64,000 nucleotides of DNA from Amorphus coralli DSM 19760 (GTDB lineage Bacteria; Pseudomonadota; Alphaproteobacteria; Rhizobiales; Amorphaceae), in contig NZ_KB894571.1 in NCBI RefSeq assembly GCF_000374525.1, positions 310,001 through 374,000 on the forward strand, in the 5' to 3' direction. The notes under the pieces were generated by a model. It did not search any database. It was not told the DNA's origin and saw only the letters and a list, made by a program, of their open reading frames with translations. Below, piece by piece: positions 7,419 through 16,315 of this stretch (positions are counted from its first letter, which is position 1; each line of letters begins with the position of its first letter). A program made the translations under genes and the position numbers.

Positions 7419-8911
7419 ACGAAGCGACCCGCGCCGCCGGCACCGCCACCGCCAGCCTTCCCCGCGTGCACAACTTCATCGGCGGCCAGTTCGTCGAGGG
7501 TGGCGGAACCACCTTCGAGAACCGTTTTCCCGCGAGCGACGCGGTCGTCTCGCTGGTGAGCGAGGCGTCCGCCGACGACGTCGACCGCGCCGTCACGGCT
7601 GCCCGCAAGGCGCTCTCCGGCCCCTGGGGCCGCATGAGCGTGCCCGACCGGGTGGCCCTCCTGCGCAGGCTGGTCGACGGCATCACCGCCCGCTTCGACG
7701 AGTTCCTCGCGGCCGAGATCCGCGACACCGGCAAGCCGGCCTCGCTGGCCAGCCACATCGACATCCCGCGCGGCGCGGCGAACTTCGCCGTCTTCGCCGA
7801 CCAGATCACCACCATCGGCACCGAGACCTTCGAGATGCCGACGCCGGATGGCGCCGGCGCGCTCAACTACGCGCTCCGGATGCCGCGCGGCGTCATCGGC
7901 GTGGTCTGCCCGTGGAACCTGCCGCTGCTCCTGATGACCTGGAAGGTCGCGCCGGCGCTCGCCTGCGGCAACGCCGTCGTGGTCAAGCCGTCGGAGGAGA
8001 CCCCCTCCACCGCCACGCTGCTCGGCGAGGTGATGAACGAGGTCGGCATTCCGGAAGGCGTCTACAACGTCGTGCACGGCTTCGGTCCCGGCAGCGCCGG
8101 CGAGTTCCTGACCACCCACCCCGGCGTCGACGCCATCACCTTCACCGGCGAGACCGTCACCGGCGAGGCGATCATGGCGGCCGCCTCGAAGGGCGTGCGC
8201 CCGGTGTCGCTGGAGCTCGGCGGCAAGAACCCGGCGCTGGTCTTCGACGACGCCGACCTGGAGAAGACCATCGAGGGCCTCGGCCGCTCCTGCTTCGCCA
8301 ACACCGGCCAGGTTTGCCTGGGCACCGAGCGCGTCTACGTCCAGCGCGGCATCTTCGACCGGGTCGCCGAGGCGCTGGCGGAGAAGGCGCGAGGCTACGC
8401 CTTCGGCGATCCGTTCGCCCAGACCACCACCATGGGCCCGACCATCTCCGCCGAACATCAGCGCAAGGTGCTCTCCTACTACGAGAAGGCGAAGGCCGAG
8501 GGCGCCACGGTGCTGGCCGGCGGCGGCGCGCCGACCGTCGAGGGCTACGAGAAGGGCTACTGGGTGGAGCCGACCGTCTGGACCGGCCTGCCGGAGACCT
8601 CTCCCGTCGTCACCGACGAGATCTTCGGTCCGTGTGCCCACCTCACCCCGTTCGACACCGAGGAAGAGGGCATCGCGCTGGCCAACAACAGCCCGTACGG
8701 TCTGGCGACCTCGATCTGGACGCAGGACCTGTCGCGCGCCCACCGGGCCGCGAAGCAGGTGGAGGCCGGCATCACCTGGGTGAACTGCTGGTTCCTGCGC
8801 GACCTGCGCACCGCCTTCGGCGGCTCCAAGGCCTCCGGCATCGGCCGCGAGGGCGGCGTCCACTCGCTGGAGTTCTACACCGAGCTCCGGAATGTCTGCG
8901 TGAAGCTCTGA
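7415..8911 (+). CDS. NAD(P)-dependent aldehyde dehydrogenase (hydroxymuconic-semialdehyde dehydrogenase-like)
   Basis: A 498-residue enzyme of normal family length. It has PWNLPLLLMTWKVAPALACGN (about 165-185), the nucleotide-binding 'FTGETVTGEAIM', the general base Glu267 in LELGGKN and the catalytic Cys301 in GQVCLGTER, and the C-terminal 'EIFGPCAHLTPF'. The pattern and the 'N-F-I-G-G' start resemble 2-hydroxymuconic or 2-aminomuconic semialdehyde dehydrogenases, which fits the ring-cleavage dioxygenase upstream. Oxidises a semialdehyde to the acid with NAD(P). Last gene of the operon, coupled by an ATGA overlap and followed by a strong terminator. Confidence 0.92.
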   Translation: MNEATRAAGTATASLPRVHNFIGGQFVEGGGTTFENRFPASDAVVSLVSEASADDVDRAVTAARKALSGPWGRMSVPDRVALLRRLVDGITARFDEFLAAEIRDTGKPASLASHIDIPRGAANFAVFADQITTIGTETFEMPTPDGAGALNYALRMPRGVIGVVCPWNLPLLLMTWKVAPALACGNAVVVKPSEETPSTATLLGEVMNEVGIPEGVYNVVHGFGPGSAGEFLTTHPGVDAITFTGETVTGEAIMAAASKGVRPVSLELGGKNPALVFDDADLEKTIEGLGRSCFANTGQVCLGTERVYVQRGIFDRVAEALAEKARGYAFGDPFAQTTTMGPTISAEHQRKVLSYYEKAKAEGATVLAGGGAPTVEGYEKGYWVEPTVWTGLPETSPVVTDEIFGPCAHLTPFDTEEEGIALANNSPYGLATSIWTQDLSRAHRAAKQVEAGITWVNCWFLRDLRTAFGGSKASGIGREGGVHSLEFYTELRNVCVKL

Positions 8912-8969
8912 GCGGCTCCCGGGAACAGCGGGAACCGGTTTCCCGTCCGGAATTGCGGTGTACGAAAAG

Positions 8970-9001
8970 CGGCGTCCCGGCCCACCCCGGGGCGCCGTTT
9001 T
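8970..9001 (+). terminator. Rho-independent terminator of the catabolic operon
   Basis: An 11-bp stem (8970-8980 with 8987-8997, one G-U pair) with the loop CCCACC is followed by TTTT at 8998-9001. It lies about 60 bases after the aldehyde dehydrogenase stop and points in the operon direction. Confidence 0.75.
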
Positions 9002-9096
9002 GCGTCCGGGGGCGCACTGGACGGCCGCGACCCCGGGTGGAATGATCCATCGAACGGAGAGGCCGCCAGCCTTCCGGTAGGGAGGAGACGACCGAC

Positions 9097-9708
9097 ATGA
9101 GCCTGGACTTCCTGATCACCACCCTGATCGTGGTCGTCTCGCCGGGCACCGGCGTGCTGTTCACGCTGGCCTCCGGCCTGTCGCGCGGCGCGAAGGCCAG
9201 CGTCGTCGCCGCCTTCGGCTGCACGCTCGGCATCATCCCGCACATGGCGGCCGCCATCACCGGCCTCGCCGCCCTCCTGCACACCAGCGCGCTGGCCTTC
9301 CAGACGCTCAAATATCTGGGCGTCGCCTATCTTCTCTGGATGGCGTGGCAGACGCTGAAGGAGACCGGCGCGCTGAGGGTCGAGACCGAGGTCGCGCCGC
9401 GTTCGGCCCGGCGGACCATCGTCCAGGCTGTCCTCATCAACGTGCTGAACCCGAAGCTGTCGATCTTCTTCTTCGCCTTCCTGCCGCAGTTCGTGGCGCC
9501 GGGCGAACCGCAGGCGCTGGCGCGCATGCTGGAGATGAGCGGCGTCTTCATGGGGCTGACCTTCGCGGTCTTCGCCTTCTACGGCATCTTTGCCGCCGCA
9601 CTCCGCGCGCACGTTATCTCCCGCCCGCGCGTCATGACCTGGATGCGCCGCACCTTCGCCACCGCCTTCGTCGGGCTCGGCGCGAAGCTGGCGCTCGCGG
9701 AGCGATAA
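9097..9708 (+). CDS. LysE/RhtB-family amino-acid exporter
   Basis: A 203-residue inner-membrane protein with about six hydrophobic segments. The N-terminal 'VVSPGTGVLFTLASGLSRGAKAS' carries the family P-G-P-x-x-x-x-x-x-x-x-x-G-x-x-x-G signature in modified form, and 'LINVLNPKLSIFFFAFLPQFV' is the conserved NPK region. Proteins of this family export lysine, homoserine, threonine or similar metabolites. A clear GGGAGGAG Shine-Dalgarno precedes the ATG. The gene stands alone after the operon terminator, and AT-rich DNA begins right behind its stop. Confidence 0.9.
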   Translation: MSLDFLITTLIVVVSPGTGVLFTLASGLSRGAKASVVAAFGCTLGIIPHMAAAITGLAALLHTSALAFQTLKYLGVAYLLWMAWQTLKETGALRVETEVAPRSARRTIVQAVLINVLNPKLSIFFFAFLPQFVAPGEPQALARMLEMSGVFMGLTFAVFAFYGIFAAALRAHVISRPRVMTWMRRTFATAFVGLGAKLALAER

Positions 9709-9718
9709 TTATTTCAAA

Positions 9719-10726
9719 CTAAAAATAGTAGCTATACAAAAAGCTGGAAATTAGATTTGAAGCAATCGACAATAATACTGTCAACCCAAGACCTAATATT
9801 GTGATGGCAGCCGAGTTCCATCCCTCTTTCACCTCGTCGTAAGCCTCGCAATCAGCATCATTCAGAAGAATCACAGAAGGGACGACATTGGCCGAAATCC
9901 TTCGGCGGACCGCCCTCATAATCGAAGCCTGACACATAACTATGACTGACCAGATTGAAAGGCCAACTGCCGCCAAAACAACGAGATCAGAAACTCCAGC
10001 GGGTATCGGCGAAAATGCGTAGAATCCAAAGAGAAACGCCGCCATTCCAATGCGCGAAAGCTGAGAGACCCCAGCCTGAATAACAGTATATTTCTTATAC
10101 AGAAAGTCATTCAAAGGCTTTCTGGGCGTCTTCTTGAGAGTTTGAAACCACTCCTCGATAGTTGAAACAAAAGACTTAGCCACTAAGAAATCTACGAAAT
10201 CGATCGATATCTTCACCGAAGCCCAGTGACGACGGACCAAGAACAGAAAGCTAATTTCTTCAATTCCGCCTTCTTCCTCAGCACCCCGGTCGATCAAAAC
10301 AGGCAACGATGAATCAAGGTTCACATTTATAATGCACCTTTGAGGACCCGGCGCCTGAGGTAAGGTTATAACAAATTCGAGTCGGAGAATTATTTCGGAC
10401 GTTATTTCGTGATTCTGGACTCGGAGAGATTGAAAACGCTCCCAAGAACTATAAGTTACTGACTTGTCGCTCGCGTGCTTTACCACCACAGATACAGTAG
10501 GCCCCATCTCCACATTGTACAACTCTAGCTGATCGCAAATCCTCTCATAGAGATTATTAAAATCCTGCGCCGAAATAACGACATTGCCGCGAAGTATCTT
10601 CGAAAGACTTTCGGTTTTCCCAGTAACCGCATGATATATCGCTTGAAGCGCAGACCTTGGAAGCTTGTCCACAGAAGCATTTTCTAACAAATCATCGTTG
10701 GAAAGCTCTGATTTGTCTGAAGCCAT
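9719..10726 (-). CDS. Hypothetical membrane protein in an AT-rich patch
   Basis: A 335-residue protein that I do not recognise. The first two thirds are soluble and mixed alpha/beta, with a negatively charged start (ASDKSELSNDDLLENASVDKLP). Hydrophobic segments follow at about 225-265 (two, around 'AAFLFGFYAF' and 'LVVLAAVGLSIWSVIVM') and at the C-terminus (about 312-335). A strong Shine-Dalgarno (AAGGGGGGAAAG) precedes the ATG, so it is probably expressed. Base composition and codon use are far more AT-rich than in the genes on either side, indicating recent transfer. It could be an abortive-infection or effector-type cargo gene, but no motif supports this. Confidence 0.7.
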   Translation of the reverse strand: MASDKSELSNDDLLENASVDKLPRSALQAIYHAVTGKTESLSKILRGNVVISAQDFNNLYERICDQLELYNVEMGPTVSVVVKHASDKSVTYSSWERFQSLRVQNHEITSEIILRLEFVITLPQAPGPQRCIINVNLDSSLPVLIDRGAEEEGGIEEISFLFLVRRHWASVKISIDFVDFLVAKSFVSTIEEWFQTLKKTPRKPLNDFLYKKYTVIQAGVSQLSRIGMAAFLFGFYAFSPIPAGVSDLVVLAAVGLSIWSVIVMCQASIMRAVRRRISANVVPSVILLNDADCEAYDEVKEGWNSAAITILGLGLTVLLSIASNLISSFLYSYYF

Positions 10727-10799
10727 CTTTCCCCCCTTAGTTCCAGAACCGAAAGAAACCTCATAATCTTAGTACAGAAATCAGTTTCGTAACGCGACA

Positions 10800-11064
10800 T
10801 ACTTAAGGCGAAAAATACATGTGCGGGCTTGATGGACGCGTCGAAGCGTTGGAAGCGACGGGCGAAATCCGAGACAACCCGGTTCCTCCTACCTTTATGA
10901 ACTGCAACCTCCTGGGTAGCACCATGGCAATAGGGGAAGCAGTCACCAGAAGAGCCGCCGACGGGAGGGCATGTGAGTGACTTAGTGAGTAGCTTGGCCG
11001 ACGTTGAGGCACAATATGACCACAGATCAACGTCGCGACGCGTTGCAGCGAGAGATCTAAGCAA
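10800..11064 (-). pseudogene. Possible remnant of a PIN-domain toxin (FitB/VapC type)
   Basis: In the 576 bases between the membrane protein and the transglycosylase there is no convincing intact gene. Two overlapping minus frames carry pieces that, joined by a frameshift near 10925, resemble the end of a PIN toxin: 'HALPSAALLVTASPIA' in one frame and 'HGATQEV..' through 'RNRVVSDFARRFQRFD' in the other, compared with the family pattern A-D-A-L-I-A-A ... H-G-x-T ... T-R-N-V-x-D-F. It lies just downstream of an antitoxin-like fragment, the expected order. The likeness is weak and may be chance. Confidence 0.27.
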
Positions 11065-11079
11065 ACATGGAACACGTTA

Positions 11080-11187
11080 CTAATAATACAGTACTTCCGC
11101 CTCGACCAACCAACCATTCTCGGCGGTGCGGACGCAAGGCCACTCTTTCGCTTTCGGATCGAGATCGCGAATGGTCAGGGTGCTCAT
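11080..11187 (-). pseudogene. Truncated FitA/MazE-like antitoxin remnant
   Basis: The 35-codon frame from the ATG at 11187 begins M-S-T-L-T-I-R-D-L-D-P-K-A-K and continues with 'VRTAENGWLVEAEV', then stops. This matches the N-terminal ribbon-helix-helix of FitA-type antitoxins (pattern M-A-x-L-T-I-R-x-L-D-x-x-x-K-x-x-L-R-x-R-A-A-x-H-G-R-S-x-E-E-E). Known antitoxins go on for another 40 or so residues, so this copy is cut off. It is possibly still translated but should not neutralise a toxin. Confidence 0.5.
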
Positions 11188-11302
11188 TTGCGCCAACTCG
11201 TGGTCGCACGACCGGCGAATCCCGACGGGCTTAACCCATAGTTTATTGTGAAGCGCAAACGCCCTCAAGGATTGAGATCCGCTGCGGCGGGAACCGCCCC
11301 CC

Positions 11303-12520
11303 CTACCCCTTCAACTGCTGCAGCAGCTTCACCGAGGCGTAGCCGTCGGCGATCTGGCCCATGCGCTTCTGGTAGTCGCGGATGGCGGAACGGGTCATCG
11401 GCCCGACCTTGCCGTCCACGCCGCCGGTGGAGAAGCCCTTGCGGGTGAGCAGGGTCTGCATCTCGCGCACCTGCGAGCGCGACAGCGGCGGATCGTTGCG
11501 CGGCCAGGACTTCTCGAAGGGCCCGGCGCCGATGATCCGGTCGGCGAGATGGCCCACGGCGAGGGCGTACGAGGTCGCGTTGTTGTAGCGCTTGATGACC
11601 TCGAAATTCTTCAGCATCAGGAAGGCCGGGCCATTGGCGCCCGCCGGCAGGATCAGGAACGCCTTGTCGCCGGGCCGCGGGAAATCCCGACCGCGGGTGC
11701 GGGTGATGCCCAGGCGCCGCCACTGGCCGAGCGTGCGCCAGGTCTCCTCGTCGGCGAGGGAATAGTCGAAGCCGCGCGGCAACTCGACCTCGTAGCCCCA
11801 GGTCTTGCCGTCCTCCCAGCCGAAATTCTTCAGATAGTTGGCGGTGGAGGCCAGCGCATCCGGCACGTTGGTCCAGATGTCGTTCTTGCCGTCGCCCTCG
11901 TAGTCGGCGGAATGCTGGCGCCAGCTCGACGGCATGAACTGGGTGTGACCCATGGCGCCGGCCCAGGAGCTTTCCATGTTGGAGGCCGAGACGTGGCCCG
12001 CCTGCACGATCTGCATGGCGGTGACGAATTCCTGGCGCCAGTAGTCGCGCCGGTCCGTCGCGTCGCAGGCAAGCGTCCCCAGCGCGCGCAACGCGTTGTG
12101 GCGGCCCATGTAGCCGCCATAGCTCGTCTCCACACCCCAGATCGCCAGCACCACGGCCGGCTCCACGCCGTAGCGCCGCTCGATGTTGGCGAGCTGGCTG
12201 GAATATTTCTGCGCCATCTGGCGCCCGGTGGTGATGCGCGAGGAGGAGACGGCCGAATCGAGATAGTCCCAGATCGGCTTCACGAACTCCGACTGCTTGC
12301 CCATCAGCTTGACGGTGTCGGGATCGGGCGTCAGCCGCGAGGTCAGCTGGGTGAAGGTCGCTTGCGAGATTCCGGCCGAGCGCGCCATCGGCCACATGGA
12401 CTTCAGGCACTGCTGGAACGAGGCGGCCGCCGCCGGTGCGGAGGCAAGGCTCGCGAGCGCGAGTGCGCCTGCCGCGGCAAGCGCGGAAATGCCGGAGAAT
12501 CGAGCGGTTCTGAACGCCAT
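11303..12520 (-). CDS. Membrane-bound/periplasmic lytic murein transglycosylase (MltB family) with peptidoglycan-binding domain
   Basis: A 405-residue exported enzyme. Signal peptide to about residue 34 (Ala-rich, ending AAAAS). The SLT_2/MltB domain (about 35-330) has the catalytic Glu131 in IWGVETSYGG and the typical 'GHTQFMPSSWRQHSADYEGDG' stretch. A C-terminal peptidoglycan-binding module (about 345-405) contains 'LTRKGFSTGGVDGKVGPMT'. It cleaves the glycan strands of murein to 1,6-anhydro products. The frame is open much further upstream, but the ATG at 12520 is chosen because it gives the signal peptide and has AAAAGGGA before it. A TAGATATTG element at about 12563-12571 on the minus strand may be the -10 box. 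Confidence 0.93.
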   Translation of the reverse strand: MAFRTARFSGISALAAAGALALASLASAPAAAASFQQCLKSMWPMARSAGISQATFTQLTSRLTPDPDTVKLMGKQSEFVKPIWDYLDSAVSSSRITTGRQMAQKYSSQLANIERRYGVEPAVVLAIWGVETSYGGYMGRHNALRALGTLACDATDRRDYWRQEFVTAMQIVQAGHVSASNMESSWAGAMGHTQFMPSSWRQHSADYEGDGKNDIWTNVPDALASTANYLKNFGWEDGKTWGYEVELPRGFDYSLADEETWRTLGQWRRLGITRTRGRDFPRPGDKAFLILPAGANGPAFLMLKNFEVIKRYNNATSYALAVGHLADRIIGAGPFEKSWPRNDPPLSRSQVREMQTLLTRKGFSTGGVDGKVGPMTRSAIRDYQKRMGQIADGYASVKLLQQLKG

Positions 12521-12848
12521 CGCTTGTCCCTTTTCGGTCCGGTTTCCTGCCTGGCCGAAGCAATATCTAAGGCAGAAACGGGCACGAACCAGCCGTCGGA
12601 CGGGCCGCGGCGGTCCACGATCTGGTAACCACAACAGGGTTAAGAAAGCGTGGCGGAGCGCGGTTCCTGCTCCCGCGACGCGCGCGGCGCCGACATCGTG
12701 TTGCCGGGATTGGTGGCAAGGGTTGCGTGTGTCGCCCTTTCTGGGCGTGCCCCGGCGCGCTATGAAGGCCCGGCCGGCCCTCTGCCAGGCCCGATGGCGC
12801 TGCAGCGCCCGATCCCGAGACCCGAAAGACCCACGGCCCCGTACCCTC
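12521..12848. other. Divergent intergenic region between the transglycosylase and kdsD genes
   Basis: The 328 bases hold no convincing gene. They contain the likely leftward promoter of the transglycosylase and, towards the right, a GC-rich leader to the isomerase gene. No repeat or strong hairpin stands out. Confidence 0.5.
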
Positions 12849-13865
12849 ATGACCCCGTCCGCCTCCGCCCCCGCCCCGTCCGACGCCCCCGCCACCGACG
12901 GGACCGACTGGCTTGCCTCCGCGACCCGGACGCTGGAGACGGAGATCGCGGGGCTTTCCGGTCTCAAGGCGGCCCTCGGCAACGGGCTCGGCGCCGAGTT
13001 CGTCAAGGCCATCGAGACCATCCATGCCGGCAAGGGCCGGGTCATCGTCACCGGCGTCGGCAAGAGCGGCCACATCGGCTCCAAGATCTCCGCGACGCTC
13101 GCCTCCACCGGCACGCCCGCCCATTTCGTGCACGCGGCGGAAGCCAGCCACGGCGATCTCGGCATGATCACCGAGGAAGACGTCATCATCGCGCTCTCCT
13201 GGTCGGGCGAGACCAAGGAGTTCGCCACCATCGTCGCCTATGCGCGGCGCTTCCGGGTGCCGATCATCGCCATGACGTCCAGCCGCCGCTCGGCACTGGG
13301 CCGCGCCGCGACCGTCAACCTGGAGCTGCCGAAGGTGGCCGAGGCGTGCCCGCACGGGCTGGCCCCCACCACCTCCACGCTGTTGATGCTGGCGCTGGGC
13401 GACGCGCTCGCCGTGGCGCTCCTGGAAGCACGCGGCTTCACCGCCCAGGACTTCAAGGTCTTCCATCCCGGCGGCAAGCTCGGCGCCCGGCTGCAGCACG
13501 TGCGCGACGTCATGCATTCCGGCGCGACCGTGCCGCTTGCCCCCTCCGGGACCCCCATGAGCGAGGCCATCGTGCTGATGACCGGCAAGGGCTTCGGCAC
13601 GCTCGGCATCGTCGACGAGCTCGGGCACCTGGTGGGTATCATCACCGACGGCGATCTGCGGCGGAATCTCGGCTCCGATCTTCTCGGCAAGACCGTCGAC
13701 GAGGTGATGAGCCGCGGCCCCAAGACCGCCGAGCCGGGCGAATTGGCCGGCACCGTGCTGGAGCGGCTCAACGCCTCCCAGATCACCGCGCTGTTCGTGG
13801 TGGAAGGGTCGCGCCCGGTGGGCATCCTCCACCTGCACGATCTCCTGCGTTCCGGCGTCGCCTGA
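12849..13865 (+). CDS. kdsD: D-arabinose-5-phosphate isomerase (KdsD/KpsF/GutQ family)
   Basis: A 338-residue protein. A SIS domain (about 45-185) with 'VIVTGVGKSGHIGSKISATLASTGTPA' spread over residues 59-85 and 'ALSWSGET' is followed by two CBS repeats (about 215-335). Catalyses ribulose 5-phosphate to arabinose 5-phosphate, the first step of Kdo synthesis for lipopolysaccharide. The conserved 'HPGGKLGARL' linker is present. The ATG at 12849 removes a long spurious upstream extension; the first 25 residues are Pro/Ala-rich and probably disordered. It stands alone, convergent with maeB. Confidence 0.93.
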   Translation: MTPSASAPAPSDAPATDGTDWLASATRTLETEIAGLSGLKAALGNGLGAEFVKAIETIHAGKGRVIVTGVGKSGHIGSKISATLASTGTPAHFVHAAEASHGDLGMITEEDVIIALSWSGETKEFATIVAYARRFRVPIIAMTSSRRSALGRAATVNLELPKVAEACPHGLAPTTSTLLMLALGDALAVALLEARGFTAQDFKVFHPGGKLGARLQHVRDVMHSGATVPLAPSGTPMSEAIVLMTGKGFGTLGIVDELGHLVGIITDGDLRRNLGSDLLGKTVDEVMSRGPKTAEPGELAGTVLERLNASQITALFVVEGSRPVGILHLHDLLRSGVA

Positions 13866-13923
13866 CCGACCGCCCTCCGGCGGGCGCCATCCGCGCCCGG
13901 CCCGGGACTGGACCGCAAGCGGC

Positions 13924-16221
13924 CTACTTCGCCACCGCTTCCCGGCTTGCCGCTTCCACCGACGCCACCGCCGTCATGTTGACGACGCCGCGCGCCGTCG
14001 TGGAGCGCGAGACGATGTAGGCCGGCTGCGCCGCGCCCAGCAGAAGCGGGCCGATGTGCAGCGACTGGGTCATTTCCTTCAGCAGCGTCATGGCGATGTT
14101 GGCGGCGTCCAGGTTCGGGAACACCAGCAGGTTCGCCTCCCCCGTCAGCCGGCCGGACGGCATGGAGCGGCCACGCACCAGCTCCGACAGCGCATCCTCG
14201 CCGTTCATCTCGCCGTCGACTTCCAGGTCCGGCGCCGTGCGCCAGAGGATCTCCACCGCCTTGCGCATCTTCAGCGCCGAGGCGGAATCGCGCGAGCCGA
14301 AGTTGGAGTGGGAGAGCAGCGCCGCCTTGGGCGTGGTGCCGAAGCGGCGGACCTGGCGGGCCGCAAGCCGCGTCATCTCCGCGATCTCCTCCGCCGAGGG
14401 ATCGTCGGCGACGGCCGTGTCCACCAGGAAATAGGTCCCGGTCTGGCCGATCAGGATCGACAGCGCCGCGAAGGAATCGATGCCCGGCGCGCAGCCGATG
14501 ATGCCCTGGATATGGGTCAGGTAGTCGTCGAACCGGCCCTCCAGCCCGCAGATCAGCGCATCCGCCTCGCCGCGCTTCAGCGCCAGCGCGCCGATGACGG
14601 TGGAGTTGGAGCGCACCGTGGTGCGGGCGCCGTCCGGGGTAACGCCGTGGCGCCCGACCAGGCTGAAATAGAGATCGGAGTAGTCGCGGAAGCGCGGATC
14701 GTCCTCCGGATTGATGACCTCCACGGTGTCGGGGCGCAGCCTGAGGCCGTAGCGCTCCGCCCGGCTCTCGATCACCTTCGGCCGGCCGATCAGGATTGGC
14801 TCGGCCAGCCCCTCCTCCTGGATGATCTGGGCGGCGCGCAGCACCCGCTCGTCTTCGCCCTCGGCATAGACGATGCGCTGCCGGCGGGACTTCGCCTCGG
14901 CGAACAGCGGCTTCATCAGCACGCCGGTCTTGAACACGAAACGGGTCAGCCGGTCGGTATAGGCGTCGAAGTCCTCTATCGGGCGGACCGCGACGCCGGT
15001 GTCCATCGCCGCCTTCGCCACGGCGGGCGCGATGCGCAGGATGAGCCTCGGATCGAAGGGCGACGGGATGAGATAGTCGGGGCCGAAGGTGCGCGTCTCG
15101 CCGCCATAGGCCTTGGCGACAACCTCCGACGGTTCCTCCTTGGCGAGATCCGCGATGGCCCTCACCGCGGCCCGCTTCATCTCCTCGTTGATGGCCGTCG
15201 CCCCCACGTCCAGCGCGCCGCGGAAGAGATAGGGGAAGCAGAGGACGTTGTTGACCTGGTTGGGGAAGTCCGACCGGCCGGTGCAGATCATCGCGTCGGG
15301 GCGCGCCTCGCGCGCGACGTCCGGCATGATCTCCGGCGTCGGATTGGCGAGCGCCATGACCAGCGGCTTGTCCGCCATCCGCGCCACCATCTCCGGCTTG
15401 AGCAGCCCGCCGACGGACAGGCCAAGGAACATGTCGGCCCCGTCGATCACCTCGTCCAGGGTGCGCTTGTCGGTGGGCTGCGCGTAGACCGATTTCCAGC
15501 GGTCCATGCCGGCGTCCCGGCCCTCGTAGACGAGGCCGTCGATGTCACAGACCCAGATGTTCTTCCGGTCGGCGCCCAGGGACACGAGCAGGTTGAGGCA
15601 GGCGAGCGCGGCCGCGCCGGCGCCCGAGCAGACGATCTTCACGTCCTCGATTTTCTTGCCGGCGATGGCGAGACCGTTGGTGGCCGCCGCGCCGACGATG
15701 ATCGCCGTGCCGTGCTGGTCGTCGTGGAAGACCGGGATCTTCATCCGCGCCTTCAGCCGGTCCTCGATCTCGAAGCAGTCCGGGCCCTTGATGTCTTCCA
15801 GGTTGATGCCGCCGAAAGTCGGCTCCAGCGCTGCCACCACGTCGCAGAAGCGCTCGATGTCGCGCTCCTCCACTTCGATGTCGAAGACGTCGATGTTGGC
15901 GAACTTCTTGAAGAGGACCGCCTTGCCCTCCATCACCGGCTTGCCGGCGAGCGCGCCGATGGCGCCCAGGCCCAGAACCGCGGTGCCGTTGGAGATGACG
16001 GCCACCAGGTTGCCGCGGGCGGTGTAATCCAGCGCGGTGGTGGGGTCCTTGGCGATCTCCAGGCAGGGGGCCGCGACGCCGGGAGAATAGGCCAGAGAGA
16101 GATCGCGCTGGGTGCCGAGCGGCTTGATCGGCTGGATCTCGAGCTTACCCGGCCGCGGCACCCGGTGATATTTGAGCGCGGACTCGTCGAGTGTCTCGCT
16201 GGACGGCTTCATCTGCGACAT
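13924..16221 (-). CDS. maeB: NADP-dependent malic enzyme, MaeB type (malic enzyme fused to phosphotransacetylase-like domain)
   Basis: A 765-residue two-part enzyme, the usual length of MaeB. The N-terminal malic enzyme (about 20-430) has '[16 protein letters not shown]', '[10 protein letters not shown]' with the metal-binding Asp pair, and the dinucleotide site '[15 protein letters not shown]'. The C-terminal phosphotransacetylase-like part (about 445-765) normally senses acetyl-CoA and is not catalytic. Converts malate to pyruvate plus CO2 with NADP, linking the TCA cycle to gluconeogenesis. The start at 16221 ([11 protein letters not shown]) is preceded by AAGGAGA; an upstream in-frame ATG at 16293 lacks such a site. 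Confidence 0.95.
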   Translation of the reverse strand: MSQMKPSSETLDESALKYHRVPRPGKLEIQPIKPLGTQRDLSLAYSPGVAAPCLEIAKDPTTALDYTARGNLVAVISNGTAVLGLGAIGALAGKPVMEGKAVLFKKFANIDVFDIEVEERDIERFCDVVAALEPTFGGINLEDIKGPDCFEIEDRLKARMKIPVFHDDQHGTAIIVGAAATNGLAIAGKKIEDVKIVCSGAGAAALACLNLLVSLGADRKNIWVCDIDGLVYEGRDAGMDRWKSVYAQPTDKRTLDEVIDGADMFLGLSVGGLLKPEMVARMADKPLVMALANPTPEIMPDVAREARPDAMICTGRSDFPNQVNNVLCFPYLFRGALDVGATAINEEMKRAAVRAIADLAKEEPSEVVAKAYGGETRTFGPDYLIPSPFDPRLILRIAPAVAKAAMDTGVAVRPIEDFDAYTDRLTRFVFKTGVLMKPLFAEAKSRRQRIVYAEGEDERVLRAAQIIQEEGLAEPILIGRPKVIESRAERYGLRLRPDTVEVINPEDDPRFRDYSDLYFSLVGRHGVTPDGARTTVRSNSTVIGALALKRGEADALICGLEGRFDDYLTHIQGIIGCAPGIDSFAALSILIGQTGTYFLVDTAVADDPSAEEIAEMTRLAARQVRRFGTTPKAALLSHSNFGSRDSASALKMRKAVEILWRTAPDLEVDGEMNGEDALSELVRGRSMPSGRLTGEANLLVFPNLDAANIAMTLLKEMTQSLHIGPLLLGAAQPAYIVSRSTTARGVVNMTAVASVEAASREAVAK

Positions 16222-16315
16222 GCTGTCTCCTTCGGCGCCGGGCCGTGCATCGCGTGGCGCAAACGATCCGCCCGCCCCTGTCGCCTCAGGCATTAGCCCA
16301 AGACGCGCCGGCGTT

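Noticed and set aside
10684-11064. A 126-codon minus-strand frame as an intact gene
   Set aside because: It overlaps the start of the membrane-protein gene, has no ribosome site and only short stretches resembling a PIN toxin; kept as a possible remnant.
14056-16296. A 746-codon plus-strand open frame
   Set aside because: It lies antisense to maeB, whose motifs are clear. Its residues are His/Arg/Gly-rich without domains, a typical effect of high GC.
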